A stretch of 55,420 bases of DNA from Gammaproteobacteria bacterium (GTDB taxonomy: Bacteria > Pseudomonadota > Gammaproteobacteria > Acidiferrobacterales > SPGG2): NCBI GenBank assembly GCA_029861845.1, contig JAOTYM010000013.1:1-55420 (forward strand). Direction: 5' to 3'. Position numbers and translations under genes: made by a program. The notes under the pieces are model-generated. The model made no database searches. It was not told the DNA's origin and worked only from the letters and a program-made list of their open reading frames with translations. This document shows, piece by piece, positions 1-8,437 of the stretch (positions are counted from its first letter, which is position 1; each line of letters begins with the position of its first letter).

Positions 1-233
1 GTGAGCCCGATCGTAGATAGGATCGTGGAGAGCTGCGCGTCATTCGGGAGCGATCCCACGTCCGGTTGTTCACCGGAGTTCAGGAGGGCCGGGTCAAGGT
101 GCACGGCCCCCGGGATGTGGACCTCGTCATACATTTCGCGTGAGCTCAGGTCGACGATTAACAGATTCTCGCGACCGAGGTATTTCTCGAGTTCCGCTGG
201 CTCGACGATTAGCGGCAGTAACAGTTGAATCAT
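1..233 (-). CDS. Rhodanese-like sulfurtransferase, N-terminal fragment (runs off the window start)
   Basis: Read on the minus strand from the ATG at 231-233, the frame stays open to the window edge and gives about 77 residues. The start resembles a rhodanese domain: a short strand, then VDLSSREMYDEVHIPGA, which matches the rhodanese pattern of VDxR/S...Y...HIPGA at the end of the first half-domain. The catalytic cysteine would lie beyond the edge and cannot be seen. Family knowledge: rhodaneses transfer sulfane sulfur from thiosulfate or persulfides to thiophilic acceptors, which suits a sulfur oxidiser. The next gene is divergent, so the two would share the 234-511 intergenic region. Confidence 0.75.
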   Translation of the reverse strand, partial: MIQLLLPLIVEPAELEKYLGRENLLIVDLSSREMYDEVHIPGAVHLDPALLNSGEQPDVGSLPNDAQLSTILSTIGL

Positions 234-511
234 ATTGCTCTACCCGTGTATGTCCCGCGCCGGTGGCTGGGTGGCGTATCTATCGGCCCGGCTGCGGTTG
301 TTCTGTGTTAATCCACTACCCTCAGTGGCTTCGCGGAACACCCTCGGATGAGAGGGCGTGCCGCAACAAGTAAGTTTATCCTAGGGCTGAGCACGCGGTT
401 ATACGAATAGAGAATTACGTAACAACAAAAACTTATAAGGACATAGGGGCCCCGGACTGGTCCGCAAAGTCACCCTGTTCACGAACAAGATCACTGCCTA
501 TATGATTGGCT

Positions 512-1288
512 ATGCTAGGCGCTATCGCCGGTGACATTGTCGGTTCTGTGTTTGAGGGAAGCGGTCGCAAAGAGACGGACTTTCCGTTGTTTTCGTCGCG
601 CTCGACCTTTACCGACGATACTGTGCTCACCATCGCGGTTGCCGCTGTGCTTTTGGAGGGCGGTGACTATGCGAGCGCCCTTAGGCGTTACGGGCGCAGA
701 TACCCTCACCGTGGATACGGTGCGTCCTTTCACGAGTGGCTCTATGACGATTCTTTAGGCGCCTATAACAGTTGGGGGAATGGCTCGGCCATGCGGGTCA
801 GCCCCGTCGGTTTTTCCGCCAAAACGATCGATGAAGTGCTTAGCGAAGCGCAGCGAAGTGCGGCAGTCACGCACAACCATCCAGAGGGTGTGCGCGGCGC
901 CCAGGCTACGGCGCTAGCCATATTTCTTGCCCGCCACGGTGCGAGCAAATCCGAATTGCGGCGCGAGCTTAGCGAGCGATTTGGCTATGATTTGGGCCGC
1001 GTGGTAGACGAGATTCGGCCTGGTTACGCGTTCGATGTGTCTTGTCAGGGTTCGGTACCAGAGTCCATCATCTGTTTCTTGGATTCCCCCAACCTGGAAG
1101 GCGCGATACGCCTTGCCGTCTCCTTGGGTGGTGACGCCGATACCATGGCCTGTATCGCCGGTGGGATTGCAGAGGCGTTTTACGGCGGCGTACCCGACGT
1201 CATCGAGGCAGAAGTGCGAAACCGGCTGCCTGAAGATCTGTTTGATATCGTCGACCGATTTCGTGCCCGGTTCTTCGAGCATCAATAA
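512..1288 (+). CDS. ADP-ribosylglycohydrolase family protein
   Basis: A 258-residue protein of the ADP-ribosylglycohydrolase (DraG/ARH) fold. It shows the family motifs in order: GAIAGDIVGS at the N-terminus, the metal-binding TDDT at residues 34-37, GNGSAMR at about 89-95, and GGDADT at about 206-211 near the C-terminus. These acidic residues hold the Mg2+ pair that cleaves ADP-ribose from protein or nucleotide substrates; the actual substrate is unknown. I chose the ATG at 512 because the family normally starts just before GAIAGD. A TTG at 506 would add two residues. No DraT-like partner or nitrogenase gene is nearby, so it should not be called draG. Confidence 0.88.
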   Translation: MLGAIAGDIVGSVFEGSGRKETDFPLFSSRSTFTDDTVLTIAVAAVLLEGGDYASALRRYGRRYPHRGYGASFHEWLYDDSLGAYNSWGNGSAMRVSPVGFSAKTIDEVLSEAQRSAAVTHNHPEGVRGAQATALAIFLARHGASKSELRRELSERFGYDLGRVVDEIRPGYAFDVSCQGSVPESIICFLDSPNLEGAIRLAVSLGGDADTMACIAGGIAEAFYGGVPDVIEAEVRNRLPEDLFDIVDRFRARFFEHQ

Positions 1289-1361
1289 CCGCCTCGCCCA
1301 CCGACGGATCTATACTGCAATTAAGACATTCAACTGCAGTCAGTTATTGGCAGTCTTCGAT

Positions 1362-2186
1362 ATGCCACTTCTAAGATTCCCGATCCTTGTTATTTTGCTA
1401 GTGAGCTCCGCCCCTGCGTTTGCACGACAGGTTAGAATCGATATCGAAACGGCACTAGCCCTAGCGGATAAGAAGGAATATGTCTCCGCAGTGGGCATAT
1501 TAGCGCCGTGCTTGAAAGCGACATCGCCAACAAAATATTCGAATCTAGAAGATTGTCTTTTCCATGGCGACAAGATCACTGAGAAAGCGGTTCGCCCGCT
1601 TGCATCCCGCTACGAGAAAGAGACCAATTATGGTCGCACCGGTGTCCAGTTTCAGAACTGGCCAGGGGTTGCCCGGTATCTTGAGATGGGCCTGGACCCA
1701 CGTCTTGGCTACTACGGCGGTACCATCTATGAGCACGAGTTCCTTAGACACCTGAGAGACTTGTTTCCAAACTCCAAATATCGCGACGTTTACGAATACA
1801 AGCTGCTAGAAAGGGGTGAAAATGATATGGCATCGGGGCAGCAATGGGTCGATGCCCTGAAGTCGTATCGGTCGCAATACCCAAACGGAAGATATTTCAT
1901 CAACGCCACATCGGACCTGGCAAATGCCTATGATGATCTATGGGAAATACTGCGTCCCAATTCGCAGCACGAGCACCATGAATATTTCAGCGTCGGAGAT
2001 CAAGAAACTGATACGCAGCGGTCAGAACAGTATCGTGCCCTGGCGCTGGACTTATATGAAGAACTAACCAGGTATGACCAAGCTCCTGATCCGTACCAGC
2101 TAAGTCTTTTGCAAGACGCACGGCAACGTCATAAAACTCTAAACGACCGGAAGCCGTCACACTCTTTCTATATACTCAATGACTAA
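1362..2186 (+). CDS. Secreted hypothetical protein, helical repeat-like
   Basis: A 274-residue protein with a clear Sec signal peptide: a hydrophobic stretch LRFPILVILLVSS followed by an AFA-type cleavage site near residue 22. The mature part is mostly helical, with segments such as ALALADKKEYVSAV and short charged helices separated by turns, loosely like TPR proteins. I do not recognise a named family. I chose the ATG at 1362 because it is the only start giving a signal peptide; the open frame upstream overlaps the preceding gene and is not convincing. It lies in an AT-rich run of three exported unknowns on the same strand. Probably periplasmic. Confidence 0.6.
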   Translation: MPLLRFPILVILLVSSAPAFARQVRIDIETALALADKKEYVSAVGILAPCLKATSPTKYSNLEDCLFHGDKITEKAVRPLASRYEKETNYGRTGVQFQNWPGVARYLEMGLDPRLGYYGGTIYEHEFLRHLRDLFPNSKYRDVYEYKLLERGENDMASGQQWVDALKSYRSQYPNGRYFINATSDLANAYDDLWEILRPNSQHEHHEYFSVGDQETDTQRSEQYRALALDLYEELTRYDQAPDPYQLSLLQDARQRHKTLNDRKPSHSFYILND

Positions 2187-2228
2187 GCTGCACGTCTTAC
2201 GGCTCACGGATCACTATTCACGGACAAC

Positions 2229-2708
2229 GTGGTGTCTACAAAGGCGCTGATAATAACGGCCGTCGTCGTGTTGGTTGCATGTTCGCCGGGTGACAGCGAT
2301 GAACCTTATTTCGAATTCATCGGCGGCGGTTTCATTTTCAACTACCGATTAGCCCAGGCGGACTATGGGTTTGTCGCCCGACCAGTCCGCCGTATCCCCA
2401 CGGGCATGATCATCGAGGCGGTGTTCGAGAATCCAAGTGGCGGGGAGCCGTTCATCATCCGCGAGACTGCGAAGTGGGGGCGCACGCAATATGTCTTTCG
2501 CTCGCCACCGGTTCAGGGGGTAAAGGCCAATCGCGATTATCAGGTGGAGCTACGCCTTATCGATCCCGCCAACCAACATGTCATCGCGACGTACGCCAAG
2601 ACCTTTCGCTCGGATGTCGATCAATCGATCCTGCCCGAGCGCCCAACTGTGATTGGGCCCGGGCATCAACCGAACCTACCAGAGAAGATGGATCAAATCT
2701 CACCTTGA
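2229..2708 (+). CDS. Putative lipoprotein of unknown function
   Basis: A 159-residue protein starting with GTG. The N-terminus is a lipoprotein signal: a hydrophobic run and the lipobox LVAC, with the cysteine at about residue 18. The following SPGDSDE gives a polar linker. The mature part looks like a small all-beta domain, with alternating hydrophobic strands and phrases such as IEAVFENPSGGEPFI. That resembles the periplasmic beta-sandwich domains that hold inner or outer membrane lipoproteins, but no family was identified. It begins 42 bases after the preceding secreted protein, so the two may be cotranscribed. Confidence 0.6.
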   Translation: MVSTKALIITAVVVLVACSPGDSDEPYFEFIGGGFIFNYRLAQADYGFVARPVRRIPTGMIIEAVFENPSGGEPFIIRETAKWGRTQYVFRSPPVQGVKANRDYQVELRLIDPANQHVIATYAKTFRSDVDQSILPERPTVIGPGHQPNLPEKMDQISP

Positions 2709-2798
2709 GGTTACTCATTGACAGAAAAAAGGCTATCCTTCATCAACGAAGACGTACTGCGATCGAGATGTTTAACGCCGTTATCTGACAGCAATAGA

Positions 2799-3266
2799 AT
2801 GAAGTGTATGGTAAAAATTATAAGTCTACTCATAGCAATGATTGCCATGGTTTCTACCTCGCATGCCGCGGTCTCTGAGGATGCAAATACGTTTCAACGC
2901 AGCGATTTTCTTGGCACGTGGCATGGGAAAACACAAGAGGACGGGTCGATAGTCAAATGGCTGATCCATAGAGACACCGACGGAACCTACGCGACACTGT
3001 TTTTGATATGCAAGGATGGTGTCCCGGACTGGATACAAAAAGAGTTTGGAAGCTGGGATTATAAGAACGGAATATACCGAACCATTACTAGAATAATCGA
3101 GGATCCCGATGGTCGACGAGAGCCCGACACTCCCGAAAAAACCTATATAGAGACTTATCGTGTGATTATCTTAAACACGGTAATGTTTACATATGTTCAC
3201 ACTACAAAGAACAAGAAATACTCTGCAACGAAAGTGGATGATTCATACAGAGTAGATTGTGATTAA
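2799..3266 (+). CDS. Secreted hypothetical protein (small beta domain)
   Basis: A 155-residue protein. From the ATG at 2799 the N-terminus is a Sec signal (KIISLLIAMIAMVSTSHA) with an AxA-like cleavage site near residue 23. The mature part begins SEDANTFQRSDFLGTWHGK and continues with strand-like segments ending in a lone pair of cysteines, one of them near the C-terminus. The FLGTWHGK...DG...W phrase resembles lipocalin-like or DUF-type small barrels, but this is only a loose impression. An in-frame ATG at 2718 would add 27 residues and bury the signal, so I rejected it. AT-rich compared with the neighbouring genes. Confidence 0.55.
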   Translation: MKCMVKIISLLIAMIAMVSTSHAAVSEDANTFQRSDFLGTWHGKTQEDGSIVKWLIHRDTDGTYATLFLICKDGVPDWIQKEFGSWDYKNGIYRTITRIIEDPDGRREPDTPEKTYIETYRVIILNTVMFTYVHTTKNKKYSATKVDDSYRVDCD

Positions 3267-3331
3267 CACACAAACCACATTTGCAACCGTAACGCTACAG
3301 CGAGCGGCTAGATGATTGATGAGAAGGGAAT

Positions 3332-3583
3332 ATGGATATTCCGAGCCTGATAATATTTCTCGCGATCGGCGCGGCCGCTGGCTGGATCGCTGGGCAACTG
3401 ACAAAAGGCCGGGGCTTTGGCCTGTTCGTAAATACGTTGGTTGGCATCGTTGGTGCCGTATTGGGCGGCTTACTGTTTGAGCAGCTCGGCATTATTGCAC
3501 CTGGCCTGATCGGTACTTTAGTTGCTGCAGTGATAGGCGCGATCGTTCTCCTGTTTGTTGTGCGTCTCATCAAGAGAGCTTAG
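3332..3583 (+). CDS. GlsB/YeaQ/YmgE family small membrane protein
   Basis: An 83-residue protein with three hydrophobic helices and the glycine-rich family pattern: IGAAAGWIAGQL near residues 12-23, a basic KGRGFG turn, then NTLVGIVGAVLGG and a final helix ending in basic residues. This is the transglycosylase-associated / GlsB stress family, whose members are small inner-membrane proteins linked to general stress; the molecular role is not settled. A purine-rich site (GAGAAGGGA) lies just upstream of the ATG. The next gene starts four bases after its stop, so they are probably cotranscribed. Confidence 0.88.
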   Translation: MDIPSLIIFLAIGAAAGWIAGQLTKGRGFGLFVNTLVGIVGAVLGGLLFEQLGIIAPGLIGTLVAAVIGAIVLLFVVRLIKRA

Positions 3584-3587
3584 CGCC

Positions 3588-3995
3588 ATGGCCGGATACT
3601 CCGGAACGACGCTGGCAAAAAAGCTCGGCATCAAGGAAGGGTTCCGAGTGCGCACTACGTATGCGCCCGAGCACTATCGCGATCTAATCGGTCGGGTCTC
3701 GAATAATATTGTGATATCCAACCGGATCGCAACTGACATCGATATGTGGCATCTGTTTACAACATCCGCCACTGAGCTTGGTTCCGCCCTTCCCAGGATA
3801 ATGGGCCGCATCAAGCAGAACGGCATGATATGGGTTTCCTGGCCAAAGAAGTCCGCAAAGATTTCTACCGACGTCACGGAGGACACCGTCCGGAAACTTT
3901 CGTTACCGTTAGGGCTGGTCGATGTTAAGGTGTGCGCGGTAGATGAAGTGTGGTCGGGTTTGAAACTGGTGATCAGAAAAGAGTTGAGGAAATGA
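3588..3995 (+). CDS. DUF3052 family protein
   Basis: A 135-residue soluble protein that begins MAGYSGTTLAKKLGIKEG, the hallmark start of the DUF3052 family. It continues with a Rossmann-like small domain containing the typical GMIWVSWPKK segment near the middle. The function of the family is unknown. I chose the ATG at 3588 because the family sequence begins there; a longer open frame would overlap the previous gene by more than 30 bases. It is four bases downstream of the GlsB-like gene. Confidence 0.85.
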   Translation: MAGYSGTTLAKKLGIKEGFRVRTTYAPEHYRDLIGRVSNNIVISNRIATDIDMWHLFTTSATELGSALPRIMGRIKQNGMIWVSWPKKSAKISTDVTEDTVRKLSLPLGLVDVKVCAVDEVWSGLKLVIRKELRK

Positions 3996-4066
3996 CCCAA
4001 CTAATCGCCCACAAACAGATCCACGGCGAGCGGAACTTGGAGTGAATATTTCTCAAGAGGTGTCGA

Positions 4067-4576
4067 ATGCATATTCAGAATCTCATGAACGATGGTAATG
4101 GTTTGGCAGCAGATGATCGCAGATCGATATTAAAGCGGATTCTAGCCGTCGGTAGTGCGCCCATTTTGTATACGGTTCTTCCGTTTTCGACGGCATTGGT
4201 GCATGCAACTGCGGGGAGCCTGGTAGATACCGACCTGGCAAAGGCATTTATGGCGCGTGCGATGGAGATGAAACGGATCGCGGTCGAGGCTGGCGACCAA
4301 CCCTATGGTGCGATAGTGGTGAAGGGTAAGGAGATTGTCGGGGAAGGCCCCAGCCGGGTAATCACGAACCATGATCCGACCGCGCATGCAGAAGTGGAGG
4401 CGATCAGGCATGCAGCAAGGCGGCTCGGTACACACGACCTTAGTGGCTGCGTTATGTACGGAACGTCGAGAGCTTGTCGCATGTGCGAGACCGCGGCTTA
4501 TTGGGCGAACATTTCGCGACTTGTCTACGGCACGGGTATCGTTGACGGTGGACTACCCACATACTCCTCGTGTTGA
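4067..4576 (+). CDS. Tat-signal CMP/dCMP (nucleoside) deaminase-like protein
   Basis: A 169-residue protein of the zinc-dependent cytidine/guanine deaminase fold. Zinc site: H107-A-E109 (ligand and catalytic proton shuttle), with C137 and C140 as the other ligands in ACRMC. Most relatives have PCxxC here, so the proline is replaced by alanine. The first 50 residues are unusual for this normally cytosolic family: DDRRSILKR (R18-R19) followed by a hydrophobic stretch and an AxA-like site near 47-49, which looks like a twin-arginine signal. That would place the deaminase in the periplasm. Substrate unknown; guanine, nucleoside or a drug-like amine are all possible. Confidence 0.75.
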   Translation: MHIQNLMNDGNGLAADDRRSILKRILAVGSAPILYTVLPFSTALVHATAGSLVDTDLAKAFMARAMEMKRIAVEAGDQPYGAIVVKGKEIVGEGPSRVITNHDPTAHAEVEAIRHAARRLGTHDLSGCVMYGTSRACRMCETAAYWANISRLVYGTGIVDGGLPTYSSC

Positions 4577-4981
4577 TCTGTAGGCGACAGATATTTGTAG
4601 GGTACGTTAGTCTAGTACGATGGGCGAAGGTCGTTGGCCCAGCCCTGGGTGGCGGATATTGCCCCAGATCAGATCGCGAGCGTATAATCGATCGCACGGG
4701 CAAATGACAATCGCACAAGCCCCTATGCCACAAAAACAGCGAGGACCTCACCTTAGGCAACGGCGAGACGTTCTTCCTCGGGCCAACCTTTGAGTGCTTT
4801 TAGCTTCATGCGCATAGTGCATTTGAAATTCACCCGAACCGTTCAGCGACTTGATTACCGGAGCCGGCTGGAGTTTTTGGGGATCGCTAGACACTCGTTG
4901 GGCGAGAGAAAGCAGGAACCATCGGCCACTATCGGGGTACTCTAGCAGGGTCGCTGCCTAACTCTGTAAAGGAGGAAGCCC
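4577..4981. other. Intergenic region, about 400 bases
   Basis: No convincing gene. The open frames here on either strand have no family likeness. The right end carries a very strong ribosome-binding site (AAAGGAGG, about 4967-4974) for the permease that follows. The promoter of the permease is expected in this stretch, but no clear -35/-10 pair could be picked by eye. Confidence 0.5.
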
Positions 4982-6598
4982 ATGGCAATCGCACACCCGG
5001 AGTTATTTGCGAGAAAATCATCGGGACTCATTAGAGAATTCGGGGTTTTCGACACCTTTAGCTTCAACGTAATCGGTTACGCGTTGGGGTTGGTGCTGGC
5101 TATTACACCGTTCTTCGCAGGCGCGCTATTCCCCGGCGCAAACATCTTCCTAATCTTGATCATAGGGACGGCGTTCGCCCTGTTTAACGGGTTGGTCTAC
5201 AGCCTACTGGCAGGGGCCATGCCACGTTCAGGTGGTGAGTACGTCTATAACGGGCGCATCCTCCACCCGGCCATCGGCTTTATGGCGAACTGGGGTTTTA
5301 CTTGGTCGCAGTTCTTAGGAATCGGCATCTACACGCAGTGGACTGTTAACTACGCGTTAGCAGTCAGTTTCGCCACCCTCGGCCATGGGCTGGGAAGCAA
5401 GGCGCTGCTTGACGCCGGCATCTTTATCCAAAAACCATGGCCTAGCTTTATTTTCGGGACGTGTGTGCTCATCTCAGTTGTTTTGGTTCTGTTGGCGGGC
5501 ACGCGATTCTTGCGGCGCTTTCTCAATGTGTTTTTCGTCATCGCCACGGTCGGGACGTTGATGACGTTGTTTGTTTTCTTGGGGAGTAGCCGCGATGAGT
5601 TCATCGCTGCTTTCAATGCGTTTATGGCTTCCACGACCGACATAAAAGAAGATGCCTACAACGTAGTCATCCAGTTAGCCAAAGAGAAAGGGTGGATCCC
5701 AACCGCGCAAACGTTTGGTGCGGTTCTACTAGCTTTGCCGTTGGGATATTGGGTGTACATAGGTTTCACCTATTCCTCCTATGTCGGTGGCGAAGTCAAG
5801 GAACCACAGAAGACACAAACCTATGGCATTATTGGCTCGCTGGCCTTTGGCTTCATTCTCTATATGATCATCATGGGCGCCTACTATTCTGTGGTCGGCA
5901 CTGAGTTCAACAACGCTGCGGCTTATCTCGAATACAACACCGACGCCAATCCGCTCCCCGTATTCGGCGTGCTCAACTTTTTTGCCGGCGTGCTGACGAC
6001 TAACCCTATCGTGCTCTTCTTTATGGGCATTAGCTTTTTCTTGTGGTTCTATCTGCTGCTTTTCGTTATGGTCAGCATTTGCGTGCGAAATATGTTTGCC
6101 TGGTCGTTTGACCAGATTATGCCTGTTGCGCTGACGAAGGTGACCGATAAGACCCGTTTCCCGTGGGCGGCGACGATTGTGGTCGCTATATTGGCATGGG
6201 TCTTACTGTGGGCTTCTATTTTCACTCCATTGTTCGACTATATCTTCAACTATATCGCTATCTTCGCTATAGCCTTCTGGATCACGAGTTTTGCAGCGAT
6301 GTTGTTGCCTTTCCGTAAGCCTGAGCTGTTCCAGTCAGCGCCTGATATGGTTAAGCGGACAGTACTCGGTGTCCCATTGATCACTATTGCCGGTGTGGTC
6401 AATTTCGTTCTGTTCAGTCTGATTCTTTACTCGTCGTACACACTACCGGCGTTCTCAGGTCCGGTCGGTCCCGTCGCGATCGGGTTTGTCCTCGGTATCT
6501 ACATCGTTGGTTTGATCATCTATTACGTTGTTGCATCTATTCGTAAGAAACAGGGCGTCGACCTCGACTTGTTGTATACAGAGATTCCCCCAGAGTAA
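4982..6598 (+). CDS. APC-superfamily amino acid/amine permease
   Basis: A 538-residue integral membrane protein with about 12 hydrophobic helices. The first helix region (FNVIGYALGLVLA) and the following LAGAMPRSGGEYVY, with the SGGxY motif after helix 2, place it in the amino acid-polyamine-organocation superfamily, basic amino acid/amine type. Family role: proton- or sodium-coupled uptake of amino acids, amines or related amides across the inner membrane. It has a near-consensus ribosome-binding site. It heads the plus-strand arm of the amidase island, although a terminator-like hairpin separates it from the amidase gene. Uptake of the island's substrate is the natural inference. Confidence 0.9.
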   Translation: MAIAHPELFARKSSGLIREFGVFDTFSFNVIGYALGLVLAITPFFAGALFPGANIFLILIIGTAFALFNGLVYSLLAGAMPRSGGEYVYNGRILHPAIGFMANWGFTWSQFLGIGIYTQWTVNYALAVSFATLGHGLGSKALLDAGIFIQKPWPSFIFGTCVLISVVLVLLAGTRFLRRFLNVFFVIATVGTLMTLFVFLGSSRDEFIAAFNAFMASTTDIKEDAYNVVIQLAKEKGWIPTAQTFGAVLLALPLGYWVYIGFTYSSYVGGEVKEPQKTQTYGIIGSLAFGFILYMIIMGAYYSVVGTEFNNAAAYLEYNTDANPLPVFGVLNFFAGVLTTNPIVLFFMGISFFLWFYLLLFVMVSICVRNMFAWSFDQIMPVALTKVTDKTRFPWAATIVVAILAWVLLWASIFTPLFDYIFNYIAIFAIAFWITSFAAMLLPFRKPELFQSAPDMVKRTVLGVPLITIAGVVNFVLFSLILYSSYTLPAFSGPVGPVAIGFVLGIYIVGLIIYYVVASIRKKQGVDLDLLYTEIPPE

Positions 6599-6652
6599 TT
6601 GCGGGGACTAGTAGTGCTTGACGATGATATCGGCCGTCGAGCGAACGTCTGG

Positions 6653-6686
6653 GGCCGGCCATCGGTTGGAGGATGGCCGGCCTTTT
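6653..6686 (+). terminator. Intrinsic terminator-like hairpin after the permease
   Basis: A perfect 10-bp inverted repeat, GGCCGGCCAT at 6653-6662 and ATGGCCGGCC at 6673-6682, with a 10-base loop and followed by TTTT. It lies 55 bases after the permease stop and 94 bases before the amidase start. It could end permease transcripts or lower downstream expression. The short T-run makes full termination uncertain. Confidence 0.65.
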
Positions 6687-6779
6687 ACGATATGAATGCC
6701 TACTTTCCAAACCCCACACATTTCAAGCCACGGCAGGGTGCGGGTAATGGGCCGTTCACTATCAGGAGGGCAAGCACTA

Positions 6780-7622
6780 ATGGGTACTAAGCGAGAGGTC
6801 ACAGTTGCCTCAGTCCAAATTGACATTGTGCTCGAAGATAAGTCAGCGACGGTTGCCAAGGTAGCCAGTTGGGCGGATAAAGCGGGCGCGAAGAATGCAG
6901 ATGTAGTCGTGTTTCCGGAGCTGATCCTTGCCGCCGGCTACACGCTAGAGGACAAATTCTACGATTTCGCCGAACCGATTCCCGGTCCAAGCACTAAAGC
7001 GCTGGGCGAGAAAGCGCGAGAGCATAATATGTACATCATCGCCGGTACGGCTGAGAAAGATGATACAGGGACCGTGTACAACACATCGGTGATCATCGGA
7101 CGCAATGGAGAAGTCGTGGGCTCGTACCGTAAGACCCATATCTTCACCCCGACTGAGTCATTCTTCGCCCTAGGCACGGAATTGTCAGTCTTCGATCTAG
7201 ATTTCGGGCGGGTGGCCGTGCCGATTTGCTATGATCTGGAGTTTCCTGAGCCGGCGCGCGTCTTATCTTTGAAAGGTGCCGAGATGCTGCTGGCGATGGC
7301 CGCTCACTGGGTAGGAACAGGTAGTGTTGGAACACCCGAAAATTTCATAACGACCATCCATGCTGCGCGCGCACTCGAGAATCGCATGCCTGTCGTGCTT
7401 TCCAATCGGGTTGGATTCGACCCGGGCTTAAATGATAATTTTATAGGACTCAGCCGGATCGTGGATGCTGACGGGATGACTGTTACTTCTATGCCGGATG
7501 ATAGCGAAGGTATGATTGTGGCTACGCTCGATCTCAACGAGCAGCGCGAAAAACGACAGCATTACAACTATTTTCGAGACCGCAAAGCGCCGTTGTATGG
7601 CTCGCTAGCACGGTCAGGTTAA
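6780..7622 (+). CDS. Carbon-nitrogen hydrolase (nitrilase-superfamily amidase)
   Basis: A 280-residue cytosolic enzyme with the complete nitrilase-superfamily triad: E47 (in VFPEL), K118 (in YRKTHI) and C150 (in PICYDLEFPE). The length fits the amidase branches (N-carbamoylputrescine, N-carbamoyl-D-amino acid or omega-amidase-like), which hydrolyse a linear C-N amide to acid plus ammonia or amine. I chose the ATG at 6780 because AGGAGGG lies at 6764-6770 and the conserved VTVASVQ strand starts right after; the longer frame adds a non-conserved leader. The next gene follows after 28 bases. Substrate is probably an amide or carbamoyl compound brought in by the upstream permease (inference). Confidence 0.9.
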   Translation: MGTKREVTVASVQIDIVLEDKSATVAKVASWADKAGAKNADVVVFPELILAAGYTLEDKFYDFAEPIPGPSTKALGEKAREHNMYIIAGTAEKDDTGTVYNTSVIIGRNGEVVGSYRKTHIFTPTESFFALGTELSVFDLDFGRVAVPICYDLEFPEPARVLSLKGAEMLLAMAAHWVGTGSVGTPENFITTIHAARALENRMPVVLSNRVGFDPGLNDNFIGLSRIVDADGMTVTSMPDDSEGMIVATLDLNEQREKRQHYNYFRDRKAPLYGSLARSG

Positions 7623-7650
7623 ATAATGTTCATTAACTCTGAGAGGAATT

Positions 7651-8418
7651 ATGACGGGCCAGTTTCCCGACCCGGCTCCCTTCGTCGAGCAAGCCAATAA
7701 GATACTCGACCTGGCTGACAAGCGAAACCTAACCCTTCGGCTACTTGGTGCGATCGCTTTCCATGTCCGCTGCCCGGAGTTCAACTATATCCATAAGGAG
7801 ACGCAGCGCTTGTTCACCGATATTGACTTCATGGCCTATAGTCAGCAGATGGCCGAGATTGAGCAGATGTTTAGGGATATGGGCTACGTGGAAGACCGAC
7901 GCATCAAGTCCGTACCCGGCCTACGGCGGTCCATTTTCTTCCACCAAGACCACGGTTGGCATACCGACGTCTTCTATGACGTGCTTGAGTTTTCACATGA
8001 AATCAATTTCAGAGGCCGATTAGAGTTAAATCACCCAACAATCTCGCTCGTCGATCTCCTACTTGAGAAAATGCAGATCGCCCAGATCAACGAAAAGGAT
8101 ATTATCGATACATTGATTCTGCTACGCGAACATGACGTTAGTAATCTAGATGATAACGCGATCAGAATCGACTATCTGGCTCAAACCTGCAAGGCCGATT
8201 GGGGTCTTTGGCGGACCGTCACCAACAATCTCGCAAAAGTAAATCAGCTTGCTGACAAGTACGACGTACTAACGGCTGATGATCGGCGAATCATCCGCGA
8301 CCGGCTCCAAAGCATTGTCACCTGTATTGATGAGGAACCACCGACGTTGCGTTGGAGGTTGCGTGATCGTATTGGCGAGCGAATCAAGTGGTATCGGGAT
8401 GTCGATGAGGTCACTTAG
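7651..8418 (+). CDS. Nucleotidyltransferase-like protein
   Basis: A 255-residue protein. The first 150 residues look like the minimal or AbiEii-type nucleotidyltransferase fold: LTLRLLGAIAFHVRCP near residues 27-42 (variant of the xLGGxA helix), then LFTDIDFMAY near 54-63 with the D-x-D metal pair, and HTDVFYDVL near 104-112 supplying a third acidic residue. The rest is helical and ends in a basic region. Such proteins transfer a nucleotide to protein, RNA or small molecules. It has a good ribosome-binding site (GAGAGGAATT) and sits between an amidase and a phosphoesterase in one operon. No toxin-antitoxin partner is visible. Its role in an amide pathway is unknown. Confidence 0.65.
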   Translation: MTGQFPDPAPFVEQANKILDLADKRNLTLRLLGAIAFHVRCPEFNYIHKETQRLFTDIDFMAYSQQMAEIEQMFRDMGYVEDRRIKSVPGLRRSIFFHQDHGWHTDVFYDVLEFSHEINFRGRLELNHPTISLVDLLLEKMQIAQINEKDIIDTLILLREHDVSNLDDNAIRIDYLAQTCKADWGLWRTVTNNLAKVNQLADKYDVLTADDRRIIRDRLQSIVTCIDEEPPTLRWRLRDRIGERIKWYRDVDEVT

Positions 8419-8437
8419 CTGACTTTAGGAGGTTAGG

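Noticed and set aside
506..511. TTG start two codons before the ADP-ribosylglycohydrolase ATG
   Set aside because: The family begins at the ATG and the TTG has no ribosome-binding site advantage.
4764..4826. 20-codon minus-strand frame reading KLKALKGWPEEERLAVA
   Set aside because: Too short and with no ribosome-binding site; no homologue can be named.
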